Assembly (NCBI GenBank): GCA_910585395.1
Contig: CAJUCK010000061.1
Location: forward strand, 9,175 to 15,034
Length of the DNA stretch: 5,860 nucleotides
Origin: an uncultured Lachnospiraceae bacterium
Lineage (GTDB): Bacteria > Bacillota > Clostridia > Lachnospirales > Lachnospiraceae
Reading direction: 5' to 3'
Made by a program: the position numbers and the translations under genes. Position 1 is the first letter of the stretch; every line of letters begins with the position of its first letter. Positions 1 through 5,253 of the stretch are shown here, piece after piece. The notes under the pieces were generated by a model, which worked only from the letters and a program-made list of their open reading frames with translations, was not told the origin of the DNA and searched no databases.

Positions 1-1
1 A

Positions 2-61
2 AGAGAAATTTTAAGGAAATTAAGGTTAAGAAACATCGCCGCAGAAGGTAATGTTTTATGA
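2..61 (+). CDS. Possible 3' end of an upstream gene (partial)
   Basis: Frame 2 of the plus strand is open from the left edge and ends with TGA at 59-61, three bases before a strong terminator stem. It reads REILRKLRLRNIAAEGNVL. The codon choice (AAC ATC GCC GCA GAA GGT) looks coding, and the terminator placement fits a gene end. Frame 1 is also open and stops at 49-51 with a very basic tail (KKHRRRR), so the frame is not settled. The fragment is too short to identify, and no function is proposed. The call rests on the terminator position and codon appearance only. Confidence 0.35.
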   Translation, partial: REILRKLRLRNIAAEGNVL

Positions 62-63
62 AT

Positions 64-111
64 AATAGAAAAGGAACTTGTTACAATAAGGTAACAAGTT
101 CCTTTTCTATT
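64..111. terminator. Bidirectional intrinsic terminator, perfect 21-bp stem
   Basis: Arms 64-84 and 91-111 are exact reverse complements around a 6-base loop (AATAAG). The core GGAACTTGTTAC / GTAACAAGTTCC is flanked by an A-tract on the left and TTTTCTATT on the right. The stem therefore has a T-rich 3' side when read on either strand. It lies 6 bases beyond the MATE stop codon (minus strand) and just after the presumed end of the gene entering from the left, so it probably terminates both converging transcripts. Confidence 0.85.
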
Positions 112-117
112 TGTTGA

Positions 118-1470
118 TTATTGACCAATGTGACAGATAATTTTCTGATTAATACGCCATAGGAAATAGCTGCTCATTGCCACAGACATAAGCTCTGCTA
201 TAGGAAATGCAAACCAAATATTTCTCACATTTCCAGAGAGGGAAAGCAGATAAGCGGCAGGAAGAAGAACAACTAGCTGCCTGGCAATTGAAACCACCAT
301 ACTGTAGACGCCGTTTCCCAAAGCCTGAAAGGAACTTCCCACCACGATACAGTAACCAGCAAATAAGAAACTTAAGCAGATGATTCGAAGTGCGGGAACA
401 CCAACAGCAATCAGGTCTGGAGTAGCGTTAAACATACTTAATAACTGAGCAGGGAACAGTTCCATAATTATTAATCCAACAAACATAATTCCCACTGCAT
501 AATAAACGCTGGTCTTAATGGTTTTAATGACACGGTCACGTTTACCAGCGCCGTAATTATATGCAATAATAGGCACCATTCCATTGTTCAGACCAAAAAT
601 AGGCATAAATACAAAGCTCTGCAGCTTAAAATAAAGGCCGAAAACAGTCTGAGCAATTCCATAGGCGGATAAGATCAGGTTCATACCATAAGTCATAACA
701 GAGCCGATTGCCTGTACCACAATGGAAGGAGCCCCGACAGCATAAATTTGTCCGATCAGCCGGAAGTCTGGGCGAAACTTCTTGAGATGCAGATGAACCT
801 CATCATTATATCTCAGATTGAAGAAAACAGCCAGCATTGCAGCAACAATCTGTCCAGAGACAGTTGCAATGGCTGCTCCGGCAGCTTCCAGTCTGGGAGC
901 GCCAAATAAACCGAAAATCAGAATTGGGTCCAGAATAATATTGATAATGGCTCCTGTACCCTGTGTGATCATGGTATATATGGTTTTTCCAGTAGACTGT
1001 AATAAACGTTCAAAACAAATCTGCAGAAAAATTCCTAGGGAAAATACAGTGCAGATGGTGAGATATGAGATGCCGTAACTGCGCACTTGCTCTACATCCG
1101 TCTGGCTGTAAATAAAGGGTTTTGCAGCAAATGCTCCGGCTACGGCTGACAAAATATAGCAGAGTATAGAGATGAATACACCATTTGCAGCCACTTTGTC
1201 CGCCTTGTCATATTCTTTTTCCCCTAAAGTTCGAGACAGCAGAGCGTTGATACCTACTGCAGTTCCCACAGCCACTGCAATCATTAAGCTCTGTGCAGGA
1301 AAAGCCAAAGATACGGCACGAACTGCATATTCACCTACTTGTGCCACAAATATACTGTCTACGATGTTGTATAATGCCTGTACCAGCATAGAGATCATCA
1401 TAGGCAGAGACATACTAATCAGTAATTTTCCTATGGGCATAACACCCATTTTGTTCTCTTGAGTTTCCAT
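118..1470 (-). CDS. MATE family efflux transporter (NorM/MepA/DinF-like)
   Basis: This is a complete 450-residue integral membrane protein of normal MATE length (about 440-460), with roughly twelve hydrophobic segments in two homologous halves. MATE-type motifs are visible. The N-terminal half opens with MPIGKLLISMSLPMMISMLV (11-30), followed by ALYNIVDSIFVA (32-43). RTLGEKEYDKADKVA (80-94) is the first cytoplasmic loop, and LQSTGKTIY...NIILDPILIFG lies at 157-187. In the second half, GLNNGMVPIIAYNYGAGKRD (293-312) and FQALGNG (381-387) repeat the pattern. MATE proteins export cationic drugs, dyes or metabolites using a Na+ or H+ gradient; the substrate here cannot be read from sequence. The start at 1470 is supported by GGAG at 1478-1481 (7-base spacing) and a sigma-A-like promoter further upstream. 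The gene appears monocistronic and ends at a strong terminator. There is no adjacent regulator gene. Family assignment is secure; subfamily is only suggested by resemblance. Confidence 0.95.
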   Translation of the reverse strand: METQENKMGVMPIGKLLISMSLPMMISMLVQALYNIVDSIFVAQVGEYAVRAVSLAFPAQSLMIAVAVGTAVGINALLSRTLGEKEYDKADKVAANGVFISILCYILSAVAGAFAAKPFIYSQTDVEQVRSYGISYLTICTVFSLGIFLQICFERLLQSTGKTIYTMITQGTGAIINIILDPILIFGLFGAPRLEAAGAAIATVSGQIVAAMLAVFFNLRYNDEVHLHLKKFRPDFRLIGQIYAVGAPSIVVQAIGSVMTYGMNLILSAYGIAQTVFGLYFKLQSFVFMPIFGLNNGMVPIIAYNYGAGKRDRVIKTIKTSVYYAVGIMFVGLIIMELFPAQLLSMFNATPDLIAVGVPALRIICLSFLFAGYCIVVGSSFQALGNGVYSMVVSIARQLVVLLPAAYLLSLSGNVRNIWFAFPIAELMSVAMSSYFLWRINQKIICHIGQ

Positions 1471-1521
1471 TACATTTCTCCGTTACTTCTATATTAATGT
1501 GTTTTCAGGTTACAATTTAAT

Positions 1522-1550
1522 AGTTTACAGGAAAAAAAATTATTTGTAAA
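1522..1550 (-). promoter_or_regulatory. Likely sigma-A promoter of the MATE gene
   Basis: On the minus strand the -35 is TTTACA (1550-1545, five of six matches to TTGACA). A 17-base spacer containing a T8 run follows, and the -10 is TAAACT (1527-1522, four of six matches to TATAAT). Transcription would start near 1515, giving a 5' UTR of about 45 bases that includes GGAG at 1478-1481. No clear operator dyad is associated with it. Confidence 0.55.
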
Positions 1551-1565
1551 GATTTTCTTAAATTT

Positions 1566-1641
1566 GAATACAATAAAAGAAGAGAGACAAGTCATAAAAA
1601 CAAAAATTGACAGGATTTTACAATAGGAATATAATAAAAGA
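1566..1641 (+). repeat. 15-bp direct repeat, one copy overlapping the -10 box
   Basis: GAATACAATAAAAGA at 1566-1580 and GAATATAATAAAAGA at 1627-1641 match at 14 of 15 positions, with starts 61 bases apart. The second copy contains the TATAAT of the plus-strand promoter. The first contains TACAAT but has no good -35 upstream, so it may be a decayed promoter copy, a regulator half-site, or chance similarity in A+T-rich DNA. Confidence 0.4.
1607..1635 (+). promoter_or_regulatory. Consensus sigma-A promoter for the AbiEi operon
   Basis: TTGACA (1607-1612) and TATAAT (1630-1635) are both perfect consensus hexamers with the optimal 17-base spacer. The start site would fall near 1641-1643, leaving a leader of about 150 bases before the AbiEi start codon at 1793. 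It is the strongest promoter visible in the window and most likely drives the AbiEi gene, the 290-residue partner gene, and possibly the symporter. Confidence 0.85.
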
Positions 1642-1720
1642 GCCACCTGAAAGAAAAATAAGCGGAAAAAGATTGAATTAATTCTGTAAATATTATTATC
1701 AGATAAGATCAGGGTCAAAA

Positions 1721-1752
1721 GGCATATAATAAATATGCCGCAGGCTGCCTGC
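1721..1752 (+). promoter_or_regulatory. Two adjoining dyads in the AbiEi leader, candidate operator
   Basis: GGCATAT (1721-1727) and ATATGCC (1733-1739) form a perfect 7-bp inverted repeat around AATAA. It is directly followed by GCAGGC-T-GCCTGC (1740-1752), a second perfect 6-bp dyad. The first dyad also encloses a TATAAT hexamer (1725-1730), but no good -35 lies 16-18 bases upstream. AbiEi antitoxins are known to repress their own promoters by binding inverted repeats, so these are candidates for autoregulation. Their position about 80-110 bases downstream of the predicted transcription start would mean roadblock or RNA-level control, unless a second promoter exists here. The function is inference. 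Confidence 0.45.
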
Positions 1753-1762
1753 AGAACAGTCT

Positions 1763-1780
1763 TGGTGCAAAAAAGCGCCA
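1763..1780 (+). promoter_or_regulatory. Small hairpin next to the AbiEi ribosome binding site
   Basis: TGGTGC (1763-1768) can pair with GCGCCA (1775-1780), including one G-U pair, around an A6 loop. It ends one base before the AGGAGG Shine-Dalgarno sequence at 1782-1787. It does not bury the RBS, but it could influence ribosome access or mRNA stability. The stem is short, so confidence is modest. Confidence 0.35.
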
Positions 1781-1792
1781 TAGGAGGTAGAG

Positions 1793-2413
1793 ATGGGAAA
1801 AGTGCAGAAAAAAAAAGAAGCATTGATACAAAAGCTTTCTCAGGAAATGAAAGACAATGGAGGATTGATGAAAACTTCTCAGCTGTATGAGCTGCCCATG
1901 GATTACCGGAAAATACAGCAATTTGTGGAAGAGGGTATATTAGAAAAAGTTAAGAGCGGTTATTATGGCATGGGATTTTCCGCGAAATCAGAGGAAGCCA
2001 TGGTCAGCGAATTATTTTCAGATGGTGTGCTTTGTCTGGAAACAGCGCTATTTTACAGAGGATACAGCAGGCACAGGCCAGTATTCTGGCAGATTGCAGT
2101 GGACAAGAATACTTCAAAATCAAGATTTAAGATAAATTATCCACCAGTAAAACCCTATTATCTGGAACCCGATATTCTGATGCTGGGTGCAGAAAAGTTT
2201 TCAATGGGTGATGGAGAAATGTATATATATAATGTTGAACGTCTGATTTGTGACTGCCTGAAATTTGAAGAAAAACTGGAACGAGACGTTTTGAAACAAT
2301 TACTTCGCCAGTATATTGAAGAACCTCAGAAAGATATTCAAAAACTGATGGAATACGCCAGAATCAGGAGGGTTATGCAAAAAGTACAAAATCGAATTGG
2401 AGTGTGGTTGTAA
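1793..2413 (+). CDS. AbiEi-family type IV antitoxin-like protein
   Basis: This 206-residue soluble protein has the architecture of AbiEi antitoxins. The N-terminal winged helix-turn-helix (about 8-60) reads GGLMKTSQLYELPMDYRKIQ, then FVEEGILEKVKSGYYGM, a DNA-binding fold typical of this family. The C-terminal domain contains LCLETALFYRGYSRHRP (80-96), then a strand-rich part (98-145), then the family's NVERLICDCLKF (147-158) and a helical tail (DIQKLMEYARIRRVMQKV, 181-198). AbiEi proteins usually neutralise a cognate AbiEii nucleotidyltransferase toxin without lasting protein-protein contact (type IV TA) and repress their own promoter. The start at 1793 is supported by AGGAGG at 1782-1787. 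The gene follows a consensus promoter and dyads. The next gene begins on the base after its stop codon, so the two are an operon, as expected of a TA pair. Antitoxin function is inferred from family and context. Confidence 0.85.
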   Translation: MGKVQKKKEALIQKLSQEMKDNGGLMKTSQLYELPMDYRKIQQFVEEGILEKVKSGYYGMGFSAKSEEAMVSELFSDGVLCLETALFYRGYSRHRPVFWQIAVDKNTSKSRFKINYPPVKPYYLEPDILMLGAEKFSMGDGEMYIYNVERLICDCLKFEEKLERDVLKQLLRQYIEEPQKDIQKLMEYARIRRVMQKVQNRIGVWL

Positions 2414-3286
2414 ATGGAGAGAGAAAAAAATTCGCATGAAAATCCGTCTATTTACACAGTATCAGTGTTGGGAGCGGAAGAAATACTTAAAAGGATACAA
2501 TTATTCTCGAAAAGGGAAAAGCTTTTACTAAAAAATGATAGTTTTCTGGAAGAAAACAGAAAACAGAATTCACTGACAGACAGAATGGAATTCTTTACGC
2601 CGGAAAAGGAATTAGAAAACATTATCATAGAACTTGAAAAATTATTTTTGAGCGGACAGAAAGAAAAATCACCTCCTGCACAGGAGTGTATTAAGATATG
2701 TATAGACGATAAACGGAAAGAGTTAGGGAATGAAACAGAATGTTTTAATAATTTATTTCTGCAGATCCATAAAAATCCCTATTGTATTCCTTTTGAAATA
2801 CGCCTGCTTCCCTATACCAAAGATTATATTTATCCCAGGGAAAAAACAAGAAAATCGTTATGGAACGAGGAGATTTTTACTTATTATACATTTCCGCCAG
2901 AAGAAATTCTTGTAATCGCTTTTTATGAAATTTTAAACGGATTGGAACTTTTAAATGATTTATCCTGGTACAAAGAAATCTATGAAATTCTTAACAGAGA
3001 ACCTTTAGAAGGGCGCAAGATATGGGAAAGTTTCAGCCATTTGCTCCAAGAACAGCCCATTCCTTCTCTGGAAAAGAGATTAGATACCATAGAAAGTTAT
3101 AAGAATTATGGATATATGAAAAAAAGGTGGAAGAGCCAGAGCAGACGAAGCAGAGGACATTATCCACAATGGGAACAGGTTATAACACTTTTGGTAACAT
3201 TTTTTACTCCTATTTTTGATGGAGTATTAAACGATGAAATATTTCTCGGCGATTGGATGCCTCAGTTGGGAAGGTATTTGGATTAA
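2414..3286 (+). CDS. Uncharacterised AbiEi partner, possibly divergent or decayed AbiEii-like toxin
   Basis: This is a 290-residue soluble, charged protein in the toxin position behind AbiEi. Its ATG follows the upstream TAA with no intervening base, and a weak GGAG (2399-2402) lies inside the upstream gene, so translation is probably coupled. The N-terminal ~110 residues are polar and helical-looking. A strand-like segment (PFEIRLLPYT, 126-135) leads into a helical part, FPPEEILVIAFYEILNGLEL (160-179), then NDLSWYKEIYEIL (181-193). This order resembles the part of AbiEii-like nucleotidyltransferases after the catalytic core. The C-terminus has a basic patch (YMKKRWKSQSRRSRGH, 234-249) and a conserved-looking end (DEIFLGDWMPQLGRYLD, 274-290). 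I see no clear GS plus DxD catalytic signature; the nearest equivalent is SLTDRMEFF (53-61). Codons are A-rich compared with the symporter downstream. It could be a divergent or inactive toxin, or an unrelated AbiEi-associated protein. The family assignment is tentative. Confidence 0.5.
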   Translation: MEREKNSHENPSIYTVSVLGAEEILKRIQLFSKREKLLLKNDSFLEENRKQNSLTDRMEFFTPEKELENIIIELEKLFLSGQKEKSPPAQECIKICIDDKRKELGNETECFNNLFLQIHKNPYCIPFEIRLLPYTKDYIYPREKTRKSLWNEEIFTYYTFPPEEILVIAFYEILNGLELLNDLSWYKEIYEILNREPLEGRKIWESFSHLLQEQPIPSLEKRLDTIESYKNYGYMKKRWKSQSRRSRGHYPQWEQVITLLVTFFTPIFDGVLNDEIFLGDWMPQLGRYLD

Positions 3287-3288
3287 GA

Positions 3289-3296
3289 AAAGGAGG
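3289..3296 (+). promoter_or_regulatory. Strong RBS fixing the symporter start
   Basis: AAAGGAGG at 3289-3296 lies 6 bases before the ATG at 3303 and is near-perfectly complementary to the 16S 3' end. This chooses 3303 over the upstream in-frame ATG at 3234. That ATG would put 53 bases of overlap on the preceding gene, lacks an RBS, and would add an unrelated charged N-terminus. Confidence 0.85.
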
Positions 3297-3302
3297 AAAT
3301 TT

Positions 3303-4721
3303 ATGACACTAAAGACCGTAAACGATTTTTTGAACCTAATTGATAGTCTGGTATGGGGAATTCCACTGATTGTACTGATTTTGGCGGTGGGAGTTTTTCT
3401 TACAATCCGTCTGCATGGGCTCCAAATCAAGCGTCTTCCCCTTGCAATACGCAATCTCTTTGCAAATGAGAAGAAAGGCGAAAGTGGAGAGATGTCCAGC
3501 TTTGCCGCGTTATGCACAGCATTATCTGCTACCATAGGAACAGGAAATATCGTGGGAGTCGCCACAGCGCTGGTAGCAGGAGGGCCAGGCGCCCTGTTTT
3601 GGATGGTAGTGGCGGCTATTGTGGGTACAGTAACAAAATATGCGGAGTGTCTTCTGGCAATAAAATATCGTGTTGTAGCAGAAGACGGACATATCGTAGG
3701 AGGTCCGTTCTACTATATTGAGCGCGGTATGGGCAAAAACTGGAAATGGCTGGGAAAAATGTTTGCTTTTTTTGGTATAAGCGCAGGGCTTTTGGGAATC
3801 GGAACATTTACTCAGATTAACGGAATTACCAGTGCAGTGAATAATTTTTTTGATCCTGAAAATCAGTGGACCACAGAGCTGTTTGGGAGAGATTATTCCT
3901 GGAGCGTTGTTATCGCAGGGATTATACTGACGGTTTGTGTGGCATTGGTTCTGATTGGAGGAATCAAGCGTAGTTCTAATGTAGCGCAGGTAATTGTTCC
4001 CTTTATGGCAGGGACTTATATCATAGCAGCATTGCTGATATTGGTTACTCATATTTCACAGATTCCAGAGGCATTTGTCATCATTATACAAAGTGCTTTT
4101 GGATTAAAAGCAGCAGCGGGAGGAGCTCTGGGCGCCATGATGGTTTCCATGCAGAAAGGTGTGGCAAGAGGTATCTTTTCCAATGAAGCAGGATTGGGAA
4201 GCGCTCCCATTGCCGCTGCAGCAGTACAGACGGATGAACCAGCGGCGCAGGGACTTGTATCTATGCTGGGAACTGTCATTGATACCGTGATTATTTGTAC
4301 GATGACAGGACTTACCATTGTGATTACTGAGAGCTGGAATGTGGGATTAGACGGCGTTGATGTAACCACCAGGGCATTTCAGTTTGGACTCCCGCTGGAA
4401 CCTCAGGTTTCATCTTTCATTTTGATGGTATGTCTTGTATTTTTTGCTTTTACCACTATTTTGGGCTGGAATTATTACAGTGGCAGGTGTCTTGAATATC
4501 TTATAGGAGATCGGCCAGGGGTGTTAAAGGCTTATCAGTGGATTTATATTCTCTGTGTGTTTATCGGTCCGTTTATGACGGTTTCTGCCGTGTGGACACT
4601 TGCCGATATTTTCAATGGCCTGATGGCAATTCCCAATTTAATTGCTATTGTCGCTTTAAGCAGCGTTGTGGTATCAGAGACTAGGGCATATCTTCAGAAA
4701 ATAGACAAGGGATTACTGTAA
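3303..4721 (+). CDS. AGCS family sodium:alanine/glycine symporter
   Basis: This 472-residue membrane protein couples uptake of alanine, glycine or related small amino acids to Na+ (or H+) entry. AGCS members have a LeuT-like fold with about 10-12 membrane helices. The family signature is clear: SSFAALCTALSATIGTGNIV (65-84), then GVATALVAGGPGALFWMVVA (85-104), followed by TKYAECLLAIKYR (111-123). Further hallmarks are GGPFYYIERGMG (133-144), KGVARGIFSNEAGLGSAPIA (285-304), and GWNYYSGRCLEYL (388-400). The length is normal for the family and no truncation is seen. The start is set by the strong RBS just upstream. Only 16 bases separate it from the preceding gene's stop, so it may be read from the AbiEi promoter; no convincing own promoter was found. 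Its stop codon is 7 bases from that of the converging spmB. L-alanine is a common spore germinant, but a link to the adjacent spm genes is speculation. Exact substrate is unknown. Confidence 0.95.
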   Translation: MTLKTVNDFLNLIDSLVWGIPLIVLILAVGVFLTIRLHGLQIKRLPLAIRNLFANEKKGESGEMSSFAALCTALSATIGTGNIVGVATALVAGGPGALFWMVVAAIVGTVTKYAECLLAIKYRVVAEDGHIVGGPFYYIERGMGKNWKWLGKMFAFFGISAGLLGIGTFTQINGITSAVNNFFDPENQWTTELFGRDYSWSVVIAGIILTVCVALVLIGGIKRSSNVAQVIVPFMAGTYIIAALLILVTHISQIPEAFVIIIQSAFGLKAAAGGALGAMMVSMQKGVARGIFSNEAGLGSAPIAAAAVQTDEPAAQGLVSMLGTVIDTVIICTMTGLTIVITESWNVGLDGVDVTTRAFQFGLPLEPQVSSFILMVCLVFFAFTTILGWNYYSGRCLEYLIGDRPGVLKAYQWIYILCVFIGPFMTVSAVWTLADIFNGLMAIPNLIAIVALSSVVVSETRAYLQKIDKGLL

Positions 4722-4728
4722 ACAATAG

Positions 4729-5253
4729 TTACATAAATTGGGCAAGAATGACACTTGCCACGGTGCCTGCAAGTGTAGTCAGTAATGCCCCAGGCAGCGT
4801 GTAGCGTGTTTTCTGGACTTTAGCCGTCATAAAGTAAATACTCATAGTGTAGAAAATAGTTTCTGTGCAGCTCATCATGATGGAGGTTATGATGCCATAA
4901 TAAGAGTCTGGCCCAAATTCTTTGAAAATGTCCAGAACCAGCCCAGTGGCGGCAGAGGAGGAAAACATTTTTACAATAGAGACAGGCACTAATTCTGCCG
5001 GAAACTGCAGAGGTTCTGTAATGATTCCTAATACAGAGGATAAAAGGTCCAGAAATCCTGATGCACGTAAAATTCCCACTCCTACCATCAGTCCAATCAA
5101 GGTGGGCATAATGCTGATTACTGTTTGAAATCCGTCTTTTGCTCCTTTGATAAAATCATCGTATATATTGTGGTGAGTGAGAAGGCCATAACCGACAATG
5201 GAAAATATCAATATTGGAATAACAGCATCTGACAGAAAAAGGAGGATATTCAT
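4729..5253 (-). CDS. spmB: Spore maturation protein B
   Basis: This 174-residue membrane protein is close to the usual SpmB length (about 175-178) and contains a nucleoside-recognition/gate-type domain. Visible landmarks are PTLIGLMVGVGILRASG (50-66), FPAELVPVSIVKMFSSSAAT (84-103), FGPDSYYGIITSIMMSCTET (113-132) and TRYTLPGALLTTLAG (149-163), a strongly conserved set in SpmB. In Bacillus, SpmA and SpmB act together in core dehydration of the developing spore and affect heat resistance; the transported species, if any, is unknown. The ATG overlaps the TGA of spmA as ATGA, and AAGGAGG at 5260-5266 lies 6 bases upstream inside spmA, so the two are co-translated. No intrinsic terminator follows before the converging symporter gene. 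Confidence 0.95.
   Translation of the reverse strand: MNILLFLSDAVIPILIFSIVGYGLLTHHNIYDDFIKGAKDGFQTVISIMPTLIGLMVGVGILRASGFLDLLSSVLGIITEPLQFPAELVPVSIVKMFSSSAATGLVLDIFKEFGPDSYYGIITSIMMSCTETIFYTMSIYFMTAKVQKTRYTLPGALLTTLAGTVASVILAQFM

Larger units (their letters stand above)
1471..1792. other. Divergent intergenic region with two promoters and a structured leader
   Basis: This 322-base A+T-rich spacer separates the minus-strand MATE gene from the plus-strand AbiEi gene. It holds the MATE RBS (GGAG, 1478-1481) and promoter (1522-1550), a 15-base direct repeat (1566 and 1627), a consensus plus-strand promoter (1607-1635), and a leader of about 150 bases with several dyads (1675-1684, 1696-1706, 1721-1739, 1740-1752, 1763-1780) ending in an AGGAGG RBS. 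A hydrophobic minus-strand frame of 109 codons spans it but lacks an RBS and is not called as a gene. No tRNA or recognised riboswitch was seen. Confidence 0.7.

Noticed and set aside
818..1462. Plus-strand frames of 86 and 96 codons inside the MATE gene
   Set aside because: They are antisense to conserved MATE coding sequence, with no RBS or recognisable protein features.
1702..1730. Second plus-strand promoter using TATAAT at 1725-1730
   Set aside because: At 17-base spacing the -35 position reads GATAAG, with no extended -10 TG. The hexamer is better explained as part of the 1721-1739 dyad.
1494..1823. Hydrophobic 109-codon minus-strand frame across the intergenic region
   Set aside because: It has no RBS before its ATG, overlaps the start of AbiEi and runs through both promoters. 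Its hydrophobicity comes from reading A-rich plus-strand DNA as T-rich codons.
3234..3302. Longer start for the symporter at 3234
   Set aside because: It would overlap the preceding gene by 53 bases, has no RBS, and adds residues unlike AGCS N-termini. The ATG at 3303 has a strong AAAGGAGG.
3522..4052. 176-codon minus-strand frame inside the symporter gene
   Set aside because: It is a shadow of a strongly conserved AGCS coding region. Its translation is rich in Cys/Ser/Tyr/His and shows no family features.
4717..4733. Inverted repeat TGTAA...TTACA between symporter and spmB stops, as a terminator
   Set aside because: The stem is only 5 bp and A/T-rich, with no T-tract, so it is too weak for an intrinsic terminator.
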